From Azadirachta indica (Eukaryota; Streptophyta; Magnoliopsida; Sapindales; Meliaceae): a stretch of 64,000 bases of DNA. This document shows, piece by piece, positions 36,991 through 47,868 of this stretch. Both the position numbers and the translations under genes were made by a program. The stretch's first letter is position 1, and each line of letters starts with the position of its first letter. The stretch lies in the NCBI GenBank assembly GCA_022749755.1, contig CM040451.1:4354871-4418870 (forward strand), in the 5' to 3' direction. Below the pieces are notes generated by a model, which ran no database searches, had not been told where the DNA came from, and saw only the letters and a list, made by a program, of their open reading frames with translations.

Positions 36991-37999
36991 TCATTCTCAA
37001 AAGCCTAAATCGGGCCATTGGTTGATGATCTCATGTCTAAAAATCATCCATAGATGTCCAGAAGGTGCAGGAGCGCTTAAAATCGTATAAGGGCGCAATG
37101 GAGGCTCGATAGGCGGTACAGTTGTGCACTTTGGTGGCACTGGGTGCCACCCTTTTGGCTTTCATCTATGAGCATGGCACAGTTGCGCCATAGCATAGCG
37201 CAATCGAGCCATGCCATCAGCACATGATCATCACTTTGATTTTCTTGCACTTTGGTCGCTAAACGTTTCCATTTTCATCCCATTTCCTTTCCAACTTTTC
37301 CAACATTTTTTTTTTCAAGCTGATTTCATCGTGAATGACCAATTGCTATCTTTTCTATACAAAGCACTAAAATTCATCAAATATTAACAAAATTTGAGGA
37401 TTTACAAAACAATTCAAGTCCCGAAGCGACTGATAAATACATATTCCACACGCTTATCAGCCATCAACCTTTTGTGACTTTGATGGCTCTTTGGAAGCTC
37501 CTGCATGAGGTTGTGGGGCTGAGTAAGTTCTAGCCTCTTACTATGTTGACTTGATTCACATTGACCAGTTAAGCGAGTTCATGCTAGTCGGCCTTTGTTG
37601 GCATAGGTCTGGGATAACTTTCGACTTGGTCCCTCGAACCTTGCTGTGGGCGGTGGTGGAATTCCAAGGCTAGCGCACAAGCATGATTATATGCTAGAAC
37701 TGAGTCCTGGTCTCAAGCAGCTCTTTCATCTCCTTAGTCATTCCGTATTGAGGTCTCATTCCATCATTGCCTTGCCTTTCCTTCTTCGGGTCGAATCTAC
37801 TACCATTTCTCCTCTAATGTAACTTTTGACAATTTTAAAAGGAACATGACTCATTGGCTAGTGGTTGCTATAGCTAAGTTCTTTGGTATGTTGCAAATCA
37901 CCTTTTCTTAAAGCTTTGGACACCGATATATGGCTTATTCGATGAACACGTAAGTTATGGTGGGGCTTTTTGTAATAGCTCCCCACAGACGACATCAAC
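36991..37999 (-). other. possible 5' internal region of a degraded LTR element
   Basis: At 37975-38000 the minus strand reads AGTTGATGTCGTCTGTGGGG, close to the (A)TTGGCGCCGTCTGTGGGG leader that follows the 5' LTR of several plant Ty3/gypsy elements. The following kilobase, less AT-rich than its surroundings, would then be degraded gag, but no protein motif is readable. A putative LTR would start at 38000 and extend to the right. Confidence 0.35.
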
Positions 38000-40134
38000 T
38001 GTTAATACTGAATTTTTGCTTACTTTTACTAAGTGTAGAAATGGGTCTAGGTGCCCCTAATGTGGTCAACTAGACCACTCTAGGTCTTCGTTTTTAGAGA
38101 ATAGAAAAGGTGGTCCAAAGCTGGTCTAAGGATAAGCTAACTAGAAATCTTCTAGAATGGTGAAATATACGTCACCCATTCCTTTCACAATCACTCAATT
38201 CAACCTTTTTTGTTTTTAAATAGCCCCAAACCCAAGATTCCACCAAGCTATTCTATGAACCTCTTGGAAAACACAATAAAGATCAGAAAAAGGTTGTCTC
38301 TCCAACGCCTCTAATGCTTAAATTAACTCTTATTAGAGAGAAGGTTTTAAAGGCGTGGGTCTTGCCCTTTTACGTAAATAGTAAACAGATTTAAAAAGAG
38401 GAAAAAAAAGGTCTAGAGAGATTTATCATAACCAATGTTTTTCATTATTCAGAGAAAATAACAATGGAGAAAGGTCCTCGGAGCACTTGTAGAACTTTAA
38501 TGGAAATACAATGGAGTCTAGAGAGTGTTTTCTGTGATGGAGTGCGTGTGGAAAATCATTTTTCTTAGAGAATAAGTCTTTCCTCTTTTGGTTGGTTTAT
38601 GAGAATAAATGCTCACCTCCCTTAAACCTATATAACGCATATTTTTATATAGAAGAAAAACCTGAGCTATAATTAGACAAGTTATTTTGCCCTACTTCTG
38701 CCCAACCTTGGTCGGGTAGCACTTTCCTTTGGTTATAGGTGGCGCCATGTGACAAGTATGGACTAATGGTTTTTGTCGAATGCCACGTGGTTATCTTCCA
38801 TTAGATTGAATGATTGGGTTGTCCCTCTCCTTTCCACGTGGCAAAACCCTACTAGCCTTCCTAAGCTGAGAAGTAGTCCCCCTCTGATCTACAGCGGGCC
38901 CTTATCATGCTACTCTGCCTCAATCCAACTCAATATACACCTTGTCCCCAAACATATTCAAAGGTTGTCTACCTCTTGCTTTATGGTCCGTGGTGAGATA
39001 TTTTTTGAACATAAGTCTTAGCATAGGAAAGATTGAGTAGTGTCGATGTGGTCCCTCGTGCACTAGGCACTTAGGCCCTCTTGTTATCTCATTGATGAGG
39101 TCAAAACACTCAATAGTAAGCTACTTGGAGCAAGTTGATACGTTTCTCAAATTGCAAATGGAGAAGTGAGGGCATTTTTCTAATCTCTTTCATATGTTGT
39201 GGTATACAACCATGTTTATTATACGCACTATGGTAGATAGTCAAATTTTTCATATATGCCATGGTATATAGTCACGTAAACATTTCTAAATATTCCACGG
39301 TATATAGTTACATGAACATTTGCACTCATGTCACAGTATATGATCACATGAGTCATTGTTAAAAAATGGTGAATATTCTGCTAACACATAGCGGGGGGCT
39401 TAACTCAAGGTAGGTCATACCTATCCATATTTGACCTAATTCTTTGCTTACTCTATACCGAGGTAGCTGTGAGATAAGTCACCTCAGTTTGTGCTTATTG
39501 GGACTACTACAGGCTCATATTCTACCACATGTCCAATTATATTTTTCTAATACCAATAAGGTTTTTATATTTATTTTATATTTGAATGCAAACAACATGG
39601 CATATATTGCAATATTAAAAATTGGATATAAGAATTCAATTGGGAATTATGGCTTACATATGAGATTTTATTGTGAACTAATCTAGAGATTTTATTGAAT
39701 TTTTATTTTATTAATACAAATTTTTAAATTAATTATATTAAATTTTTTATTATATTTATATTTGAATGCAAATAACATGACATACATTGTAATACTTAAA
39801 AATTGAAAATAAGATTTTGATTGAAAATTATTGCAAGCACGATCATTACAATACATCTAATTTAGGTCTTATTAAATTTTATTTAATAATCACGAATTAT
39901 ATTTAATTTATATTATGTTTTATAATATAATTTACATTTTGAATGCAATCTTCAATTGGATACATTGTGATACTAAACAATGGGATGGAAAATTTTCATG
40001 AATAATTATGGCAAACACAATATATCATTATATGTAAGGTAATATTGGGAAATTACTCTTATTTTTCATTAAATTCTTATTTAATAACAAGAAATGATCT
40101 AAGTTATTGGATTGAATTTAGTGGGGGAGTGCCA
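38000..40134. other. intergenic, possible degenerate LTR
   Basis: TGTTAATACTGAATTTTTGC at 38000 could be one end of an LTR belonging to the possible relic at 36991. No second copy is seen. A short repeated phrase, CAYGGTATATAGTCACRT, recurs near 39260, 39300 and 39340. No gene is supported. Confidence 0.35.
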
Positions 40135-40911
40135 TGTCATATGCTGGAAACTTGGCAGAATTTCGGCTACATGCGACACTTAGACAAGCTGATATGTACT
40201 GTCCAAGTAAGCCTTAATTTACTCAAGATCAATTTGTGTTTAAGTGGGTGCAAGAAGTGGCCATGAGGTATGTTGATTTTGTGCTCAATTTAGGAACAAA
40301 AATGGAGTAGAATAAGAAGCAAGGTGAGAGACAATTTGGAAGAGAAGAATGGGTCCTCTTTCATTACACAAAACTATACAATATATATTTACAAATGGAT
40401 GGCCATGATTCAATCTTACACAAGCACTTTCAATGGCCAAGATAAATCTATTTACATAATTTACATGAAAATAAAAAAAATCCTACCTCTCACCATTATC
40501 TCTAATTTGGGTCTATTGGATCATAATTCTAAGGAAACCAAGTTTAGCTACTAAATTGTCCCATGTGCTATCCAGCTTGCTTTTTTCTTGTGCTTGGTTG
40601 CCCAGCCCAAATGAGACTTCAAATGATGCTTGAGGTGGTTGCTTTCAAGGGTCGCTGATTTGCTTAGCCTCGGTCGCCATGGTAAGAAGTCGAGCACGCT
40701 CCCATCCTGCTCCACTCACCCCCAAACGCCTCTCAAAATCTCCTCTCCGCTCATGGGCTACTGTATACTAGGATATTGTTCATCCGTAAATGTATGCTCT
40801 CTGTCAAGAGGGTAGGCAGTCCAGAACTTGAGCATGCTTGTTCTGCAAGGAGCGCGCTCCCATACTCTTGCACTTTCAGCTGTTCCGCTTCTAAATTGGT
40901 GGCACATGACA
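40135..40911 (-). repeat. 3' LTR of the TR-GAG-type element
   Basis: Begins TGTCATATGCTGGAAACTTG and ends GGTGGCACATGACA; it aligns base for base with the right-hand LTR apart from scattered substitutions and small indels. Confidence 0.9.
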
Positions 40912-40927
40912 CTCTCTCTCTCCCACC
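40912..40927 (-). other. polypurine tract of the TR-GAG-type element
   Basis: On the minus strand GGTGGGAGAGAGAGAG runs directly into the 3' LTR, the position required for the plus-strand primer. Confidence 0.75.
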
Positions 40928-40934
40928 AAAGTGC

Positions 40935-42812
40935 TTGATGCCCTCGTTAAGCTTACTACCGAAGACTTGTGCTTGCACTACTACGTTCCGCTTTTTCTTA
41001 TGTGAACCAGCATGAATTAAGCGCGCTGCATCTGAATTTTGTCCATGGGTGCTGGATGAGGGAGTATCATCTTGCTTCATTTCCGTCGAGTAAGTCTCCG
41101 CTTCGTACTTAACTTGGAAAACTAAAAACACACTACCGTTAACTCGAATTCTGTCAATCGGCACCTTGTGTGACTTCCCGGAATCTGTAAACTCCATACA
41201 CCCATCCTCAGTGAACGTGAAAGGCAATAACCTGTCGACAAACTCTTCACCCAACACAACCTAAAAGTCGCTCGGTACCACAATGAAGTCGTTTCTGGCT
41301 TCCCATGTTCCAACTCTGATCAGGACACTCTGAGCAACTCCACAAATTGGCCGACAAAGCTGATCCACTACCTTGAACAACCCTAGCTCCTCACTTAGTG
41401 CTAAACTCAATTGCTTTGCTAACTTTTCCGCAAGCAAGCAATGGTTAGCGCCACTGTCACTAAATGCTTTGAAGCTTGACCCTTTGATGCTAACATCTAC
41501 ATATTTCAATGTTTTCCCGAGCTTTGGCTTCTCTGCTAAATTGGCCCTGAACGTCTCTCCCTCGTACTCCCCTTTGGCCTTCATTGCGTTGAGCATGCGC
41601 AACGCTCCAACTTGGACATCCTCATCCAACTTAAACGAATCAGCAAGGCATTGAGGTGGTTTTGTTGCGAGCACTCTTTGATTTGATGATCCCCGCCACA
41701 CAAGTAACACGTTCATTGCTTCTACTCGCGCTGCTTGTCAAACTGCCCCTTACTACCATCTCGTTGTTCAAGAGCTTTCAGTGGCCATCCCGTCTCATAT
41801 TGGGGTCCCGACTTGTGAGGCTTTACTTCCCTGCCTTTGTCATGGCCACTCTTAGTCGGACTTTGGTTCCGATCATGTTTCGAAGACTCTTAACGATACT
41901 CAACTAAGGATTTCACTGTCATAATTACCGAGGTAAGGTCTTGGACATTTCTTTTCTACAACTCTTGCTCTACCCATGGTTGTAACCCAACCACGAAAAA
42001 CAGCAACCGGCTTTTCTCTGGCATATCAGTGATCTCGAACATGAGCGATTTATACTCTCGCAGATACTCCGCTATCGACCCCTACTGCGTAAATCCTCGA
42101 AGCTTCTTTATCGCAACCTCTTCTACATTTTCCAGGTAAAATTGCCTCTTCAATTCACCCTTAAACACCTCCCAAGTATCAATCTAGCATAAACCCTTCT
42201 CTGTCTTCGTATGTCAGCGTCTCCACCATAACGCTACATCACCATCGAAATAGATAGTAGCGGTACTGATTCGGAAGCCATCTTCATGCATTTGAATGGC
42301 GTCAAAGAAGCGATCCATCATCCATAGGAAAGTGCCGATTTTCTTGGCGTCTGGCTTGCCTTTAACTTGGGCAGATCCAGAACCTTAATTCTTGGTACGC
42401 TGCTGGTATCTACACCTAAAGCAATGGTAATTTTACATAATGCGAGGTCTTGCCTAACCTCCACTAATTCCGCCTTGACAGAACCTAATTCAACATTAAT
42501 TCTCTCCCGAAATGCTTTCATGGCCAGCCTCATGGAATCCGCAAATGTGTCAAAAACACGTTGGAGTCAACTTTCGACACTAGCAATGTCAATTTCTGCC
42601 TCACACTGACTTGTTTTGTCATCCAGCGTATCTAAACGCTCATAAATGTCACCCAAGGAAAGCTCAACCCTTGCCAATCTGGAGTCAAATAAGCTTACCA
42701 TCTCCTCGGACATAGCTCTCTCTTTTCCCCCTCTTCTTAAGCCTTGAACACGCCCACATTCTTCCTACACAACCTCCGCAACACCACTAACTTCTACATT
42801 CTTAGCTACCAT
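40935..42812 (-). pseudogene. gag-protease of the TR-GAG-type element (decayed)
   Basis: The minus-strand frame opens with MVAKNVEVSGVAEVV near 42811 and is soon broken by stops. Recognisable parts: a coiled-coil-like segment VELGSVKAELVEVRQDLAL (42318-42533), a gag core with VPRIKVLDLPK and FDGDVALWW (about 42240), a CCHC zinc knuckle CYLCGGDHQIKEC (about 41670-41712), and an aspartic protease with FSDSGANHCLL (about 41440-41475) followed by VLGEEFVDRLLPFTF (about 41205-41255). After the protease, about 100 further codons continue and then stop, without any RT motif. Spacing and wording of the gag and protease resemble those of the chromovirus at 16640, so the two elements may be related. 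Confidence 0.82.
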
Positions 42813-43060
42813 GATTTATATTTACAACCAAACTTTCCAACACAACACAAATTTTGCAACAATTTTACCAACAACCAATAAACCACAACCTAGAAAACTC
42901 CACAATCACATCAACAAACCAAAGTGTACAAACTCAGAAATTTCAACCACAACACCACAGCCAAAATTTCTATAAGCTAAGGTTTCTAATTAGTGTAATC
43001 TTCCAAAATCAGTGGGAATAAGTTACAAAGAGACTTCTTACACAAACCCGTACAAATTTG

Positions 43061-43073
43061 CTCTGATACCACA
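43061..43073 (-). other. primer-binding site of the TR-GAG-type element
   Basis: The minus strand reads TGGTATCAGAGC two bases inside the 5' LTR, an exact match to the complement of the plant initiator-methionine tRNA 3' end. Confidence 0.9.
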
Positions 43074-43074
43074 C

Positions 43075-43859
43075 TGTCACGTGCTGGAAACTTGGTGAAA
43101 TTCCGGCTACGTGCAACACTTAGATAAGCTAATGTGTACTGCCCAAGTAAGCCTTAATTTACCTAAAATCAATTTGTGTTTAGGTAGGTGCAAGAAGTGG
43201 CCATGAGGTGTGTTGATTTTGTGCTCAATTTGGGAGCAAAAATGGAGAAGAAGAAGAAGAAGAAGCAATGTGAGAGACAATTTGGAAGAGAAGAACGGGT
43301 CCTCTTTCATTACACAAAACTATACAATATATATTTACAAATAGATGGTCATGATTCAATCTTACACAAGCATTTTCAATGGCCAAGATAAATCTATTTA
43401 CATAATTTATATGAAAATAAACAAATATCCTACCTACCACCACTATCTCTAATTTAGGCCTATTGGATCACAATTTTAAGGAAGTCAAGCTTAGCTACTA
43501 AACTGTCTCATGTGCTGTCCAGCTTGGTCCTTTCTTATGCTTGGTTGTCTAACCCAAATAATGCTTCAAATGATGTTTAAGGTAGTTGCTTCCAAGGGTC
43601 GCTGACTTGCTTAGCCTCGATCGTCATGGTAGAAAGTCGAGCACGCTCCCGTCCTTCTCTGTTCACCCCCGAATGCCTCTCAAAATCTCCTCTCTACTCG
43701 CGGGCTACTGTTCACTCAGATACTATTCATCCGCAAATGTATGCTTTCCGTCGAGAGAATAGGCAAATCCGAAACTTGAGCACGCTTGTTCTACGAGGAG
43801 CGCGCTCTCATTCTCTTGCACTTTCAGTGGTTCTACTTCCGAATTGGTGGCACGTGACA
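43075..43859 (-). repeat. 5' LTR of the TR-GAG-type element
   Basis: It begins TGTCACGTGCTGGAAACTTG and ends GGTGGCACGTGACA. The outer ten bases at both ends are perfect inverted complements. A GAA-rich microsatellite expansion near 43244-43265 distinguishes it from the other copy. Confidence 0.9.
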
Positions 43860-44731
43860 GCCAGTAGGCTTGCAGGGAGTCCTGGCCTCCAAGCCCCGCC
43901 ATTTTTTAAAGTTTTTTATTATGATATTTATTCTTTAAACTTATTTTTCAGATTGATATATAATTTAGTCCTATATTTTATAAAGTTATTTATCTATATC
44001 CCTTAATTTATTAATTTTTTTAAAATGTTAGTGATTAATTTTAACTTTTAAATATTTTAGCCCCTAATTATTCAATTTTAGCTATGTCCATCAATTTATA
44101 TTAGGTTTATATTTAATATGTATTTGAGTGTAAATAAAATTACATATTACAATATTATAATAATACACATAAGAACTTGATTGAGAATTAAGATCTTCTT
44201 TTGATCTAAATGGGAGAATATTTGATATCACTATTATTTGGTTTAGTCCTCTGATGTCTCTTACCTTTTGTGAAATAAACCGATAACCCTTGATGTTATC
44301 TCTATTAAAATAAAAAAAAATATTTAAAATAATGTATTTCTCTTAAAAAATTCAAAAAATTGTTTTTGAATCACGATTGGAATTAAGAAAGAAAGCTATA
44401 GCACTTCTGACTTTATCTTTATATGAGAAGGAGGTCTGCATGAAGCAGCCCTAAGGCTTCACTCTATTATGTAACAGTCAAAAGTTTTCTGAAATGTTGT
44501 TGTAGTCGTCCAAATTTTATCTTCGTTGAAAGTAGAAAATGAAATAATCATTTTCTTAGTTTTTATAATTTTTTTAAATTAAAAAATAGTTTTAAAATAT
44601 TATATCAAACATATTTCTAAATACTAAAAATATTAATAATACAACTCATATTTCAAATTTTATCTAAAATTTTCAAAATAGTTTCAAATCATGAACCAAA
44701 CAAGCCCTTAGTTTTTGGGATAATATTGTTT
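43860..44731. other. AT-rich intergenic DNA
   Basis: Apart from the GCCA target duplication at its left edge nothing was recognised here. Confidence 0.5.
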
Positions 44732-45520
44732 GGGATATTATGCTTTACCCCCTAGATTTTGAAGGAAAAGTAATTTATACTTTTGAATTTTTAATAAGTC
44801 TAGGTACCCTTTTGACTTTTAAAGAAATGTTAAGATACTTCCCTAACACTTCTATTTTTACTTTAAATTGATTATTCTATCTTCTAACTATTAAAAAATA
44901 TGTAAAATAATTATATTATCCTTATTTTTATTTTATAATAGCTAATATAATTTTATTCTAATATTTAAATTTAAAAGTAATAATAATTTTTTATCCTTAC
45001 TTATTTTTCTCCTTTCAAATATGCTCTCAAATTTTTTTAACAATATTAATTATATATAATTTAAAATAATGTATAATTAATTATTTTCATAAATATTTAC
45101 ACAATACTAAAAAATTATGATGATAAATAATAATAATAATAATAATAATAATACTCTTATTTTATTTTAAAAATATTAATTATTCTTATTTTAATATTAT
45201 AAAATATATATACTTTTTAAAATAAAACTATTTTAAATAAACGATCTATTTAAAAAATTATATATAATTTATATTCAAAAAATTTGATGTCAAATTTAGA
45301 AGGAGAAAAATAATTAAAAATAAAAAATATTTTTGATGATTTTTAAATTTAAATATTAGAATAAAATTATATTAGTTATTATAAAATAAAAATAAGAATA
45401 ATATGGTTATTTTATGTGTTTTTAAAAGTAAAGCTATTTAATATTAGGGAGTATCTTAATATTTTCGTAAAAGATATATTACTTTTCCCCTAAATCTAAA
45501 AGGTAAAATACAATATCCCT
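44732..45520. mobile_element. 789-bp element with about 280-bp terminal inverted repeats
   Basis: The left end (GGGATATTATGCTTTACCCC...) and the reverse complement of the right end (AGGGATATTGTATTTTACC...) align for about 280 bp, including AAAAGTAATWTAT, TTAAGATACTYCCTAA, a CTTATTTTTATTTTATAATA block and ATTATTTTTCTCC. The centre is a TAA-microsatellite (about 45125-45155) and AT-rich filler. Long TIRs and lack of coding capacity make it a non-autonomous DNA transposon, again possibly Mutator-like. The target duplication is unclear. Confidence 0.75.
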
Positions 45521-47868
45521 ATTATAATTTTTGACTAGCTTGCATATAACAGTGATAACAAATTGATATAACATAGTTAGAAAACATTGAATTGGATCCC
45601 ACAAAGCTAATATTTTCTCGCAAAAATAAAAAAATTAAACTGGGTCTCAAAAAAATAATATCTAACACTAAAAAATAAAAAATTATTGATATTCTTTACT
45701 CTCATTGCACCAAACAAGCTCTAAAACACTAATTTGTCTCTGTCCATTATATTTTCAATTATTTTTGTTTTTACTTTTTATTTCTCTCTCTATTTTTTTT
45801 TTCCTATTGCCTATTTATCTATCTTCCACTATAAACCTTTACTTGTATATTTTTTTTAATATCCGATCAACTACAACTAAAAATTCGAATCAATCACCAA
45901 ACCTATTGCAAACTTGAATCAAAATTCAAATCAACCGTCTATATAATTCAAAGCTACACATCTCCAATATGACCCAAATGATCCAAAAAAAAGAATCATG
46001 GAATTTTTTTTTTCTATTATTGTGATTGGTTTTGTTGTAATTTTAGGGATTTTTTGTGATTGGATTTGGGGTAATTTGCTAGAATTTAATTATTTTTTTC
46101 TTGGGATTTGATTGATGATAGTGGGGAATTTTTCTTTTCTATTGTGATTTGTTTTTATTTTTTAAAAAATTTTTATTGGTTTGGTGAGGTTTAAAAAGGA
46201 AAAGAAATTAAAGATTTGTTCAACTATACATGAAAGGTTTACTGGGTAGAATAACAGAAGATCGGTTGTGTTGATGGGAGAAAGTGTAGAATAGAGGAAG
46301 AAGAAGATAAAGATTAATTAAAAATATATAAAAAATTAATTTGTTTTATATGTGTTAGACTTAATAATTACAAAATTATAAAAAAAAATTATTTTGTATG
46401 TATCAGGTTTTTTTTCTTGATTTTATAAATGGATCAATGTAAAATATATTGGTCAATGTACAAATTTGTATAATCGCTCTAGCTTTAAAGATTATTGGTT
46501 AGATATGATATGGTTACACATTAATTTTTTTTGGAGTAAATATGATTAAATATTTAATCTTAGCCATTCTTTCAAGAAAAAGAATGGTGAAGAGAGAGAA
46601 AGATCAAAAAGAACCAGATAAAATTAAAAAAAAATTATTATTAGTGTTTTTTTTTTTTGGAAAGATGAAAAAGGGGAAAAAAATTATATTTTGGCTGAAA
46701 TATGAATATAATTATTCAAATATTTAAGAATCATTTATTTTTTAACTAATGTCTGAATATTTGTTAAAAATATTTTAGTGTAATTAAGTTAAAATTTTTA
46801 ATTTAAATCTAAATAACTAAACGTTTAAATGAATTAAATATTTTATTTGTTAACAATATCTTTAGTTTATTGCTTCATATTTATATATATCAATAATTAA
46901 ACATATAAATTTTAAATTTTTTAGAACATATATGTCAATATATCAATTTTACATTTTTTTTATTTTTATAAAAACAAATAATTTAACATTTATATTTAAA
47001 TATGTAAGTTTAAAAGATAAACATGTTAATTATATTAATATTTTAGTAAAATTCAAATTTTAATAATATTCAAATTTTATTTTTATTGACAAATGCTTAG
47101 ACCCCATTATTTTATTTTACCTCATGTCTAAGAACTGAGATAGGCTAAGCAATTTCAGCCCAATTTCCAACCCCAACAACTTTAAAACTTCTGTTTTCCT
47201 TCTAGTAAAAGTTGCTCAATCCAAGCCCATTTGACAATTTCTTCCCCAGTAACCTTTCCTTCTAGTAGATATCTCGTCAACATCATCTATTCATCATCAC
47301 CTGGAAACTATTTGTCACATAATTTAACAACTCTGTTGTTGTCTCCAATAAAATATGTATATAAACCTGCCTGCTGACTATGGAAATCTGTTATTTTACC
47401 CTTCATTTCTACCTCAGCCTTCATTCAATTCAAAATGACTAGTAGCAAGTTCACCAACTGAACTCTTAACGTCCAACAACAGACACCTAAAATAGAAAAG
47501 ATTAGTTCAACTTTCAGTTTCAATCCTTGCTCATTCTGAACATTGACCATAAACATTCATATCACCAAATCTTTGTTTCAGAATTAAAATATCATAATTA
47601 GATGAAGACTCTGCTTGAAAATACAGTCTATAGTATTACAAGAAGCTGAAAGTTTAACTCCCCTGCTTCAAAATTCAACTTACTAACAGAAGCTGAAAGT
47701 TTATTATCATGAATAGATGTGACCAATACAAATTGAATAATATAATGTAATCTATAGTAGTAGTAGATGATGTATAAAACTATAAATAGTGAACCCTATT
47801 CACAGTTATCAGGTAACATCTTGATGAGCAAAAGAATTAGGCCTGTAGCTTCAGCTTCCACTTGTCAC
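45521..47868. other. intergenic, 3' flank of locus C
   Basis: AT-rich with poly-T tracts. The only definable feature is the MITE-like repeat at 46689-47095. The last few hundred bases may belong to the 3' UTR of locus C. No gene is supported. Confidence 0.5.
46689..47095. mobile_element. about 400-bp MITE-like repeat, copy 2, inverted
   Basis: It is a diverged reverse complement of 5090-5462: GAATATAATTATTCAAAT near 46705 and ACATATATGTCAATATAT near 46925 match the other copy in order. It is non-coding. Confidence 0.5.

Larger units (their letters stand above)
40135..43859 (-). mobile_element. 3.7-kb LTR retrotransposon with gag-protease only (TR-GAG type)
   Basis: Two LTRs (40135-40911 and 43075-43859) flank a 2.16-kb interior read on the minus strand. 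The interior starts with a primer-binding site, contains gag with a CCHC knuckle and an aspartic protease, and ends in a polypurine tract; there is no reverse transcriptase, RNase H or integrase, and no room for them. The LTR ends are a perfect inverted repeat in the right copy (TGTCACGTGC...GCACGTGACA). The flanks carry a 4-bp duplication, GCCA (40131-40134 and 43860-43863). Elements of this kind are known in plants as TR-GAG and depend on an autonomous partner. Confidence 0.88.

Noticed and set aside
37080..37230. GC-richer patch with GTGGCAC...GTGCCAC symmetry
   Set aside because: It looks like a structured element or part of an LTR, but no family, boundary or second copy could be established.
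43626..44006. 126-codon plus-strand frame
   Set aside because: It lies mostly inside the LTR of the TR-GAG-type element and has a counterpart in the other LTR that is broken; it is not a gene.
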